Shown in pieces: positions 16,442 through 24,937 of a DNA stretch of 64,000 nucleotides. Each line of letters starts with the position of its first letter. The first letter of the stretch is position 1. The DNA is from Labilithrix luteola (GTDB taxonomy: Bacteria > Myxococcota_A > Polyangia > Polyangiales > Polyangiaceae), in contig NZ_CP012333.1 in the NCBI RefSeq assembly GCF_001263205.1, positions 2,356,001-2,420,000 on the forward strand, given 5' to 3'. The notes below the pieces were generated by a model that ran no database searches, was not told the DNA's origin, and saw nothing but the letters and a program-made list of their open reading frames with translations. The position numbers and the translations under genes were made by a program.

Positions 16442-17037
16442 ATGTCTATCGTTCTCTACGGCGCCCCCCGCTCGGCGAACGTCCACCGGGTGCGGCTGAC
16501 GCTCTCGTTCCTCGACTTGACCTATGAGGAGCGCAGGATCGACTTGCGCCGCGGGGAACAGCGCGAGGCGCCCTACCTCGGCATCAACCCGATGGGGCAG
16601 GTGCCGGCGCTCGTGGATGAAGGCAACGTCCTCACCGACAGTCACGCCATCGCCGTTTATCTCGTTCGGCGGTATGGCGACGAGACGCTTCTCCCGCGCG
16701 ATCCGCTCGACGAAGCGCGCGTCTTGCAGTGGCTCTTCCTCGACGCGAACGAGATTCACAACGGCATCGGCTATGCGCGCAACCACTACACGTTCGGCAT
16801 ACCGGGAGATGGGCCTGGCGCTGTTGCGCGGGGCAGCGAGTGCTCGAAGTCCTGGACGGAGTCCTGCGCGATCGGGAGTGGCTCGAGCTCGGCCGGCCAA
16901 CGTTGGCGGACATCGGATGTGCGCCGCTCATCGGGCGCGCGGAGGAAGCGCAGATCTCGGTTGGTGACTATCCTCACGTCGCGAGCTGGCTCGGTCGCTT
17001 TCAGCGCCTTCCGCGCTATGTTCCGATGCCGGCCTGA
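16442..17037 (+). pseudogene. Glutathione S-transferase, frameshifted
   Basis: The first frame (from ATG 16442) encodes the thioredoxin-like N-domain: MSIVLYGAPRSANVHRVR, then INPMGQVPALVDEGNVLTDSHAIAVYL, with the glutathione-site residues VPAL and DSHAI. About nt 16815 the coding sense moves to another frame, which continues with the C-terminal helical domain (GQRVLEVLDGVLRDREWL, then RPTLADIGCAPL) and stops at 17037. A single indel breaks the gene; a sequencing error cannot be excluded. It overlaps the TetR gene by 1 nt, so the pair was an operon. Confidence 0.75.
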
Positions 17038-17687
17038 TGCAGAGAAAGCAAGCCACGGAGACGAGTCCCAAGACCGCGACGACGGACGGCCGGCGCGCGC
17101 GCGGCGATCGAACGCGCCGACGCGTGCTCGATGCTGCCGTGATGCAGGCCTCGCGCTTCGGGTTGGAAGGGCTGACGATCGGCACCGTCGCGCAAGGAGC
17201 GGCCGTCAGCAAGGGCGCGATCACCGTTCTCTTCGGTGACAAGGAAGCTCTCCAGCTCGCGACGCTCGAAGACGCCGTGGCTCGCTTTCGCGCCGAGCTC
17301 GAACGGGTGGACGTCGCCGGTAAGAGCCGAGTGCATGTGCTGGCCGCATTCTTCGAGCGCTGGTTCGACTTCGTGAAGCGGAAGAAGCTGCCCGGCGGGT
17401 GCTTCCTTCACGCCGCGACGAGCGAATACCGAGCACGGCCCGGCGTCGTTCGCGACCGCATAAGCGAGCACCGTCAGAGGTGGCGCGACACCGTCAAGCG
17501 CCTGCTCATCGATGCGCGCGACGCCGGCGAGCTCGAAGCTGGAACCGACGTCGATCAGCTAGCGTTCGAGCTGCTCGCTTGCCAGGCGGCAGCCGACTGC
17601 GCCGATCTGTACGGCGACGGCGAGACCTTCGAACGCGCGCACCGCACGGTGAAGGAGCGCCTCACGGTACGAAGGCGGAAACGGTAG
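17037..17687 (+). CDS. TetR-family transcriptional regulator
   Basis: 216 residues. TetR HTH at about residues 25-70: TRRRVLDAAVMQASRFGLEGLTIGTVAQGAAVSKGAITVLFGDKEAL. The C-terminal ligand domain contains the GGCFLHAATSEYRARPGVVRDRI segment of the TetR_C family of AcrR-like regulators. The ATG overlaps the GST stop codon (TGATG), so it was translated from the same mRNA and probably regulates the GST gene, now broken. Confidence 0.88.
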   Translation: MQRKQATETSPKTATTDGRRARGDRTRRRVLDAAVMQASRFGLEGLTIGTVAQGAAVSKGAITVLFGDKEALQLATLEDAVARFRAELERVDVAGKSRVHVLAAFFERWFDFVKRKKLPGGCFLHAATSEYRARPGVVRDRISEHRQRWRDTVKRLLIDARDAGELEAGTDVDQLAFELLACQAAADCADLYGDGETFERAHRTVKERLTVRRRKR

Positions 17688-17936
17688 CGCTTACGAGAAG
17701 CGAGGGACGTCGCCGCAACGCCTCTTGCGATGGGACGTTCCTGTTTCCGATTTTCCGATTCGAAGGGGCTGCAAGCACGCTGAAAACCGCGTCCGCGCCG
17801 TTGCTCCTACAGGCCAAAAGTTCGGCGTACTGCGAAGTAGGTTGGCCTCGAGAGCCTCGAGAGCGTCAAAACTCTGGCGCTTTGACCAAGAGCATTTCGT
17901 GAGACAGTCGGCGATCGTCCCCAGGAGATCTTCCCG

Positions 17937-19802
17937 ATGTTCCCGAATCACACTGCGCTTATGGCGCGTCTGCTCGCCGTGTCTGCTCTCGCGCTCCCGT
18001 TCACGCTCGTCGCGGCTTGCGAAACGGGTTCCGGGGCCGATAGCAACGCCATTCCGGAGGTCGATCCGAACGGCGCCGATGCGTCGACCGGAAACAACAC
18101 CGGCGGCGACGATGGCCGCGACGCGCAGAGCGACGCCACGAGTGGTTGCGCGTCGCCGGGGGATTGCCCCGCGCCGCAAACGGCGTGCAAAACGAGCACG
18201 TGCAGCGACAGCACATGTGGAACTGCAAACGCAGCGAACACGACCGCGTGCACCGACAATGGCGGCCGAATCTGCGACGGCGCGGGCAATTGCGTCCAAT
18301 GCAACCAGGCAGCGGATTGCCCGGCACCGACGACGGTCTGCAAGACGAACACGTGCAGCGGAAACGCATGCGGGACACAGAATGCCGCCAAGGGCACGGC
18401 ATGTGCGGACAACGGGGGCGTGGTCTGTGATGGCAATGGGAGCTGCGTTGCCGCTCACTGCACCGACGGCGTGAAGGACGCCGATGAAACCGACGAGGAC
18501 TGCGGCGGCGCCTCCTGCGGGCCTTGCAGCACGAACGCACATTGCGGAAAAGACAGCGACTGCGAGAGCAAAGTCTGCCATCCAACCGCGCATACCTGCA
18601 CTGCCCCCGCCTGCGATGACAAGGTGCAGAACGGCGACGAAACCGACAAGGATTGCGGTGGCAGCACGTGCGGGAAGTGCGCGGACAAGCTGCACTGCGC
18701 GGGCAACCGTGACTGCGCGAGCAACGACTGCTTCGGCGGCGCGCCAGGCACGTGCGTGTCGTGCAGCGACGGCGTCAAGGACGGCAACGAAACGGACACC
18801 GACTGCGGAGGCGCGACGTGCGATGCACAAAACAAGCGCTGCGCGAACGATCACGGCTGCACCACGTCGGATGACTGCCAGAGCGGCTTCTGCGAAAACG
18901 GCACGACGTGCAAGCCTCGACTGAGCGGCACTACGTGCACGGACAACGCTCAATGCGCGAGCGGCGTCTGCGGCGTGAACGGAACGGGCAATTGCTGCAA
19001 CTCGGCGTGCATCGTTGGGGGGACGTGCGGGGCCACCTCGTGCGACAGCAGCGGCGCCTGCGTGTACCCGAGCGGAACCACCAGCTGCGGAGCTCCGCGG
19101 TGCACGGACGGCCAGCTGACGCCTGCAGGCACCTGCAACGGTGCGGGCACCTGCGGAGCAGCTGCGCCTGCCTCTTGCCCGAACGGCCTGAAATGCGCGA
19201 GCGCCACGGCCTGCCTCGCCATGTGCACCACCGATCTCGATTGCCAGTCGTCGAGCTCGTATTGCACCGGCGGCCAATGCGTGCCGAGGGGAACCAACGG
19301 TGCGCTCTGCAACAGCAACAATGCGTGCACGAGCGGCCGCTGTGGCGTCTCCGGATCAGGCCACTGCTGCGCCACCAGCTGCCCGTCGGCCGTCGCCGCC
19401 TGTGGCGCGACCGATTGCGACGAAAGCGGCGCCTGTGCCTACCCCGGAACGACCAAAGCACCCGCAGCATTGTCGACCCCCGGCGACTGCCAGAAAGTCG
19501 TCTGCAACGGTAGCGGCGGCGTCACCAGTGTCGATGACGCAACCGACCTTCCGACCTCGAACAGCGCGTGCCAAGTCAACCCGGCGTGCTGCGGTCCGAG
19601 CCCGCTCACCCCGTGTTTCACGTCTGCTCCGGCCACCACGCAGTGCACCTCCGCCGCGGACCCAGCAAGTCATGTGTGCGGCGACCCGAGAAACGCCTTC
19701 ATCGCCGGCACCTGCGTGCAGTGCAACTCGAACGCGGACTGCACCTCCATCAATCCCGCAGGCACGCTCGCGTGCAACACGACGTCCGGCCTTTGCGAGT
19801 AG
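17937..19802 (+). CDS. Large cysteine-rich repeat lipoprotein
   Basis: 621 residues. The ATG has AGGAGA 8 nt upstream; signal peptide with lipobox VAAC, then a D/N/G-rich linker. The body is a chain of Cys-rich repeats: two units of CPAPxTxCKTxTC, three of the DGVKDxxETDxDCGGxxC type, and two of the C.SGxCGVxGxGxCC type. All cysteines are likely disulphide-bonded. Such proteins are common on myxobacterial surfaces; no enzymatic motif is visible, and a role in adhesion or surface structure is inference. Confidence 0.85.
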   Translation: MFPNHTALMARLLAVSALALPFTLVAACETGSGADSNAIPEVDPNGADASTGNNTGGDDGRDAQSDATSGCASPGDCPAPQTACKTSTCSDSTCGTANAANTTACTDNGGRICDGAGNCVQCNQAADCPAPTTVCKTNTCSGNACGTQNAAKGTACADNGGVVCDGNGSCVAAHCTDGVKDADETDEDCGGASCGPCSTNAHCGKDSDCESKVCHPTAHTCTAPACDDKVQNGDETDKDCGGSTCGKCADKLHCAGNRDCASNDCFGGAPGTCVSCSDGVKDGNETDTDCGGATCDAQNKRCANDHGCTTSDDCQSGFCENGTTCKPRLSGTTCTDNAQCASGVCGVNGTGNCCNSACIVGGTCGATSCDSSGACVYPSGTTSCGAPRCTDGQLTPAGTCNGAGTCGAAAPASCPNGLKCASATACLAMCTTDLDCQSSSSYCTGGQCVPRGTNGALCNSNNACTSGRCGVSGSGHCCATSCPSAVAACGATDCDESGACAYPGTTKAPAALSTPGDCQKVVCNGSGGVTSVDDATDLPTSNSACQVNPACCGPSPLTPCFTSAPATTQCTSAADPASHVCGDPRNAFIAGTCVQCNSNADCTSINPAGTLACNTTSGLCE

Positions 19803-19961
19803 GGCTAGCGGGCTTGCATGTCCTGCGGGCCTGTCCTACTTAGAGCGAGCCAGAAAACGCACGCCGGTTGGTGAGCCCGGCCCCCTCTTCGGAGGTCAAT
19901 CGTCGGCGCGGAGACACATCCCGCGACGACCCATGGCGCAACCCTCAGGAGAGGTGCGCGC

Positions 19962-20381
19962 ATGGGTTCGTTTACGGTCTTCTTCGACGGTCAATTCTGG
20001 GTAGGTCTCGCCGTTCGCCATCGCGACTCGAACTCGCGCGTTCCGGAGGTGGCTCGGGTCGTGTTCGGCCCGGAGCCTTCGGACGCCGAGCTTCTGGAGT
20101 GGACGCGCGAGCAGTTTCAGCGGCTCGAATATCGTGCGGTCGACTCCACCGCGCCTCTCGAGCGAGCGTCTGCCGGAAACCCCAAGCGCCGACAGCGCGA
20201 GGCACGGCGAGCGCTCGAAGAAACCACGACGCGGACGCGCGCCCAAACTGCTTTGGCCGCGGCACTCGAGGAAGAGCGCGGGAAGCAAGAGCGAGAGCGT
20301 CGGGCTCGTCGGCAAGAGCAGGCTGACGAGCGATTCCGATGCCGCGCCGAGAAGCGGAAGCGAGCTCGTCGCGGAAAGTGA
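19962..20381 (+). CDS. YjdF-like protein (DUF2992)
   Basis: 139 residues. It opens with FTVFFDGQFWVGLAVRH, the defining N-terminal beta hairpin of the YjdF/DUF2992 family, and ends in a long, highly charged, Arg/Lys/Glu-rich helix, as in the family. GGAGAG stands at good distance before the ATG. In Firmicutes, yjdF is preceded by a riboswitch for azaaromatic compounds; I see no clear aptamer in the 160 bp upstream here. Function in this organism is unknown. Confidence 0.8.
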   Translation: MGSFTVFFDGQFWVGLAVRHRDSNSRVPEVARVVFGPEPSDAELLEWTREQFQRLEYRAVDSTAPLERASAGNPKRRQREARRALEETTTRTRAQTALAAALEEERGKQERERRARRQEQADERFRCRAEKRKRARRGK

Positions 20382-20410
20382 GAGCCTCGTCCGATCAGAA
20401 CGAGGCGCTC
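20382..20410. terminator. Hairpin between converging genes
   Basis: GCCTCGT (20384-20390) and ACGAGGC (20400-20406) form a 7-bp stem with a 9-nt loop, placed between the converging YjdF-like and MopE-like genes. It is a candidate terminator without a T-tract. Confidence 0.35.
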
Positions 20411-20420
20411 ACGAAGACGG

Positions 20421-21653
20421 TCACGGCTGGCCCGCCGACACGGCGACGATCACGACGTTCGGGGCGGGATTGAGCGACAAGTTCTTGAAGGAGATGCTCT
20501 TGAGAACCTTCGTGCGCGCGGCGCACGAGAGATTCACGTCGATCGCGTACATCTTTGGATTGTTGAAGGAGGGCTCCGCGTCGTCGGTACGCGACACGCG
20601 ACCAAATCCATAGATGATCGACGGTGTGCCGTTGTACCAGTCCCTCAGAGAAGCCGTCGACAGGTCCTTCGAGCCGTCGGAGTACTCCAGCGTCACGGAG
20701 ACTCCCGTCGAGCCCTCGGTGGCGAATCCCAAGATACTCACCGACGCGAAGCTGGCCGGCGTGACGAGTGAGAGTGTGCCTTCCTGGCCCGCCCCGAGCT
20801 TCAGCATGTTGCTCTTATCGAATGGAGCAAGTTGGTATTGCCGCCCATTGGCCAGGATGGTGCCGGAGTTGGGCAATCCGCCGGCAATCCCGGCGACCGC
20901 GGCATAGGTCTGCGTGTAGAGGACGTGCGCTGTCAGATCGAGACTGGAAGACGTCGTCGTCGCCGCGGGCTTCATCTCGGCGATGGCGTCGACGTTGAAG
21001 CCGCGGACGCTCACGGGCGTGCCCGGCATCATCATGGGGCCCGTCTCGTCCATCACGCCATCGCAGTCGTTGTCGAGGCCGCACGTCTTCGGCCCAGGAG
21101 CTCCGGGCGTGCAGGTATTCGTCACGCCGCCCGGCAAGCACCCCGGAACCGTGGTCTTGCAAGTACCGACTCCGCACGTCAGCTCGGCGACGTCTTCGTC
21201 GATCTCGCCGTCGCAATCGTTGTCGAGACCATCGCACGTCTCGGCCGACGGCTCTTTCGGTGTGCACGTCTGGATTCGGCCGCCCACGCATGCCGGCACC
21301 GTTCGAACGCATTCGCCCTTGCCGCAGGTGATGGTCCCACCGTCGTCTTCGCACTCGTTCGGACGGGCATCGGCGGCGTCGCCGCTCGAGCCGTCTTCGA
21401 CGGGCGCCGCAGCATCGTCCGCCGTCGTGAGACCGGCATCGGCCTCCGCATCGACGACATCGATGGCATCGAGATTCCCGACATCCGTCGATCCACCACA
21501 CGCCGCGAGGGAGAGGGCGAGAGCAGCTCCGCCCAGCGCGGACCAAATCGCCAAACGCGCGAGCCGTCCCCGATGAAGAATCCCCTCGTTCGGGGCCGCC
21601 TTTTGACGGTGTGCAGCCACATGCGCGCTCGTCTCGACGGGGATTCCGGCCAT
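20421..21653 (-). CDS. MopE-like metal-binding-motif lipoprotein
   Basis: 410 residues. A long N-region leads to a lipoprotein signal (ALALSLAACGG). Then an Asp/Ala linker and two MopE-type units: CDGLDNDCDGEIDEDVAELTCGVGTCKTT and CGLDNDCDGVMDETG, with Asp/Asn ligands like those that bind Ca or other divalent cations. The C-terminal 200 residues form a secreted beta-sandwich-like domain of unknown function (SVSILGFATEGSTGV, ISFKNLSLNPAPNVV). Probably surface exposed. The start codon is uncertain because GGAGA sits directly before it. Confidence 0.82.
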   Translation of the reverse strand: MAGIPVETSAHVAAHRQKAAPNEGILHRGRLARLAIWSALGGAALALSLAACGGSTDVGNLDAIDVVDAEADAGLTTADDAAAPVEDGSSGDAADARPNECEDDGGTITCGKGECVRTVPACVGGRIQTCTPKEPSAETCDGLDNDCDGEIDEDVAELTCGVGTCKTTVPGCLPGGVTNTCTPGAPGPKTCGLDNDCDGVMDETGPMMMPGTPVSVRGFNVDAIAEMKPAATTTSSSLDLTAHVLYTQTYAAVAGIAGGLPNSGTILANGRQYQLAPFDKSNMLKLGAGQEGTLSLVTPASFASVSILGFATEGSTGVSVTLEYSDGSKDLSTASLRDWYNGTPSIIYGFGRVSRTDDAEPSFNNPKMYAIDVNLSCAARTKVLKSISFKNLSLNPAPNVVIVAVSAGQP

Positions 21654-21660
21654 TCTCCAG

Positions 21661-22275
21661 CGCTACTCGCTCCACGACACGGAGGTCAAGGAGCGTTCCT
21701 GTGTACGAACGGGTGCGTCCCCGCTGTGTTGCTCGGGAGGCAGCTCCTCCGATGGCGGCGGCGCAACTACCCAGCAGAATCCAAAGGGGACCGGCAAGCC
21801 ATCGGGCTGCACGTGTGACGTCACCGTCAATGGCGAGTCGAAGTCGATTGCATGCGAAGACGAGGCATGTGTCGGTGGCACGTCCTACTCGTGCAGCAGC
21901 TCCGCAGAGATCACGCGTGGCGCCGAGTGTTCGTCATCACCCAACGAAGGGGGCACCAAGGACGGGGGTGGGTCGGACGCGTCGTCGAGCGGCGGCACGA
22001 ACACGTGCACGCTCGACTCGTGCAACACCAATGCGGACTGCGTCTCCCCGTGGAAGTGCTTCGCGCTGGACACCACCGGCGGAAAGAAGGCGTGCTTTCC
22101 GACGGAGCTCATCTTCTCCACGAGCGACAAGGACGGCGAGCCATGCCTCGCCCACTCCGAGCGCGTGAAGATGCGTGTCACGTGTAGCGATAATCCGATC
22201 TTTGCGTGCGTGCTGCCGGAGTGCACCTCCTCGGCGCAGAAGCCGGCGACCGTCCAGTCCGTGAAGTGCTACTGA
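21661..22275 (+). pseudogene. 5'-truncated cysteine-rich secreted protein gene
   Basis: A frame of about 205 codons without a stop and with good third-position GC ends at TGA 22273-22275. It encodes a Cys-rich protein (PLCCSGGSSSDGGG linker; CTCDVTVNGESKSIACEDEACVGG; CNTNADCVSPWKCFAL; PCLAHSERVKMRVTCSD). No ATG or GTG in this frame occurs early and no signal peptide precedes it: a stop at 21604 closes it upstream. The 5' part has been lost next to the divergent lipoprotein gene. Earlier frames over this region are shadows. Confidence 0.6.
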
Positions 22276-22350
22276 CGTAGACGACTCACTGCCCGAGATA
22301 TTGCTGTATCAGGCATCACGCCCTGCCGGTGAGCGCTCACCCGTCTGAGA

Positions 22351-22650
22351 CTACTTGTGCTCAGGGCATGGGAGCGTCGTGCATCCCAAAGCTGGGACGT
22401 TAAATTCGTGGCTGATGGCACACTTGCAGGTGTTGCACCCGTCGGCAGCTGGACACACCGTCTGTCCGTCCGCCGGGCACGAGAAGAAAACGCCGCCGTC
22501 AGGGCCCATGACGTCGCAGCTCGCCGGCGGCTGGCCAGCGTCGGCCGATCCGTCGCTACCACTTTCGGCCGGATGTGAAGTCGTCTCGCCGCCACAGGCC
22601 AGCAAGAGCATCGCTGCCGCCAATCCCGCTCGCATGACGAAACGCCCCAT
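22351..22650 (-). CDS. Small Cys-rich lipoprotein
   Basis: 99 residues: signal peptide MRAGLAAAMLLLACGG with lipobox, Ser/Asp linker, then a compact domain with 9 cysteines (PASCDVMGPDGG, FFSCPADGQTVCPAADGCNTCKCAISHE, LGCTTLPCPEHK). Similar small domains are repeated in myxobacterial genomes. No function can be named. Confidence 0.7.
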   Translation of the reverse strand: MGRFVMRAGLAAAMLLLACGGETTSHPAESGSDGSADAGQPPASCDVMGPDGGVFFSCPADGQTVCPAADGCNTCKCAISHEFNVPALGCTTLPCPEHK

Positions 22651-22800
22651 GGCGTGAGTATACGCGCACGCGTCGTGGGAGGCCCGAGACCAGAACTACG
22701 GGTTTCCACGTACACATCGGATTCGATGAGTCCCGGTTTTAGGGAAGCGGCCGTCAGGGATGCGAAGTCGAGCGCAAGCCAGCAACGTCTCGTGAGCGAG

Positions 22801-24000
22801 TCATGTGAGGATGCCGAGGGCTTCACGAACGAGCGTCTCGATCGGCCGCCTCCACGGCTCGTCGCACTCCTTTCGGTCGATCACGAGAAGGGCGCGGTCG
22901 GCTTCGACGCCGCGGAAGCCGAGAGTAAGCAGCGCGGCACGCAAGTGTTTCCGCGCGTCGTCGTCCCGCGTCTGCTCGGGCGCGACGTGGCTCGCCTCGA
23001 GAGCAAGGCCACCGATGGCCGCAGGCAACGCCGTAGCCGCTGTCGTGGTTGCCCTCGTTACTCCAAACTTTCGCTGGGAGACGTCGGCCGGTCCAGAGAA
23101 GGGCGCGCTGCGATCTCCTCGGAGCGAGGGTCCCTTACGACGACCGCGGATCCGGGTTTCGACGTGCGCGCGACCGAACACGCGCTCGGCAGCGTGGTGG
23201 TTGTGCGCTCGGCACGCGCTCGCGAGGTCGTACCGAGCTTCTCCTTCGAGAGCTTCTCGATGAGTAGCTCGACAGCGCGTTCGACGATGGTCGCGAGATC
23301 CCCACTCGGATTTTGGTGACTCATGAGAGCACACGCGAGCTCCAGCTTGTCGCGAGGGGCCTCATTGGCCGTGAGCTGTAATTTGTAACGCCGCTCGGCG
23401 ATGGCCTGTAGCTGCGGTGTCGGCGACTGCGACGCCGTCGTGAACGCTTCCTGCGACGAAGCGGTCGAAGAGGACGGTCGGCGATCGGGCAGCTTCCGAA
23501 TCGACGCTCGGACGTCGGGCTTCGGCGCCATCCGCGCCACGAGCTCCTCGACCTCACGCTTCGTCTTACCGCTCGCAGCGGCGACGATCTCCTCGACATT
23601 CGCCTCCGTGAGCAGGTCACGCAGAAGCACGAGACTCGAGAGATGAATTCGTCCCGAGGCAATGACATCGAGCAGCACTGGCAAACGCCGAACGAGACGC
23701 GCCGCCGTGAGTCTTCGAAACGCTTCTCGCTCGCTGAAGCCGAGCCTGCGCGTGCAAAAATCGAACATCGACGAACATCCGACCTCGAGATGGATCCGGC
23801 GCTCTTCGACCTCGACGAGATAGACGATCACCCTCGCGAGCGACTGCCTCTCCGCACCGACGAACGACCTCAGATCGACGAGAATCTCTTCATTCGACAG
23901 CGTCGCGAGAAGTCTCGGCTTCGTGTTCGCACGGACGCAGCCTCTCGCGCCGTCGCCCGTCGGCTCTTCTCCGCCACGATCGTTCCCGCAGAGCCACTCG
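22801..24000 (-). pseudogene. HNH-endonuclease-family protein that has lost its HNH core
   Basis: The 5' part (about 23930-23230) encodes the helical N-domain of the myxobacterial DUF222/HNH-like family: LSNEEILVDLRSFVGAERQSLARVIVYLVEVEERRIHLE, and IHLSSLVLLRDLLTEAN. The natural next piece (RRAVWERD...C..HG..C..CHH) is missing. Another frame (22801-23225) then encodes the conserved tail: CRAHNHHAAERVFGRAHV, DARKHLRAALLTLGFRGVEA, ETLVREALGILT. So the gene carries an internal deletion plus a frame change near 23225. Confidence 0.65.
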
Positions 24001-24446
24001 CCCACAGTCCGACGCCATGCCTGCCACGCTTGCCGCACCTGTCCAGCGAGCTGCTCGCCCTCGGCCCGATCTTGAGTTCGAACGCTTCATCCTGCCTCCG
24101 CGCCGCTCCACGGTGCGAGGAAAGCGTCGTTCGGAGATCAAGATGAGCAACGACGACCGATAACGCCCAACCGCGGTCAAAGAGGTCGCCGTAAGTGAAC
24201 GCATGGCGTCTAGAGCGGGAACTCGAGTCGCCGCGGCCCGTCTGGAGGAAGGCGCCCCCCTCGACGGGCCCAGCGACTACCCGTCGAGAGTCTCTCCGCC
24301 GGCGACCAAAGAGGATGCAACGTAGGAACCTCAACGAGTGGTGGCGCGATCGCCGCAACCGGTTTGGCCACGCGAATGCCTCTCGTGAGGAGGCGTCGCC
24401 GCGGCTAGGCTTCACTCCAGGTCCCGCTCTAGAACTCGTCCAGTCG

Positions 24447-24890
24447 ATGACCATCCACATCCGCCTCGCCACCGAGGACGATCGCCCCGACCTGCGCGAG
24501 CTTTTCCTGCAGGCGCGTAGAGCTACATTCGCCTGGCTCCCCAGCGAGACCTTCCAATTGGACGACTACGATGACCAGACCCGCGGCGAACGCGTGCTGG
24601 TGGCGGAGACCGACGACGGAGCCCTTGTCGGCTTCGTCGCGCTGTGGGAGCCGGACCGGTTCGTCCATCACCTCTATCTCGCCGCCGGGCAACAGCGCCA
24701 AGGCATCGGCCGTGCCTTGCTGCACGCACTGGGCTGGCCGGAGCAACCGTTGCACCTCAAATGCCTGCGCCGCAACGAGGCGGCGCTGGCGTTCTACTTC
24801 AAGCTGGGCTTTGTCGGCATCGGCCAGGGCCAGGGTGCCGACGGCGAGTACGTGCTGCTCGCCTCGCAGCGCGTGCAAGGCTCAGGCTGA
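24447..24890 (+). CDS. GNAT family N-acetyltransferase
   Basis: 147 residues. MTIHIRLATEDDRPDLRELF, then DGALVGFVALW, then the acetyl-CoA P-loop AAGQQRQGIGRALLHAL and a FYFKLGFVGIGQGQG end: a full Gcn5-related fold. The frame is open far upstream, but only this start gives a normal N-terminus. Codon use and protein character resemble beta/gamma-proteobacterial homologues, suggesting acquisition. Substrate unknown. Confidence 0.88.
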   Translation: MTIHIRLATEDDRPDLRELFLQARRATFAWLPSETFQLDDYDDQTRGERVLVAETDDGALVGFVALWEPDRFVHHLYLAAGQQRQGIGRALLHALGWPEQPLHLKCLRRNEAALAFYFKLGFVGIGQGQGADGEYVLLASQRVQGSG

Positions 24891-24937
24891 GCGCTCCACG
24901 CTCCGGCGCACTGGCCGGCGCACTGCGCGTGCCGAGT

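Noticed and set aside
18146..19513. CRISPR-like or tandem DNA repeats in the Cys-rich lipoprotein gene
   Set aside because: Repeats are protein-level Cys motifs with variable DNA; no regular spacer-repeat structure. No CRISPR array seen in the window.
19803..19961. yjdF riboswitch before the YjdF-like gene
   Set aside because: No conserved aptamer pattern could be identified by eye; not reported as a feature.
20832..21818. 328-aa plus-strand frame opposite the MopE-like gene
   Set aside because: Antisense; the MopE motifs and signal peptide are on the minus strand.
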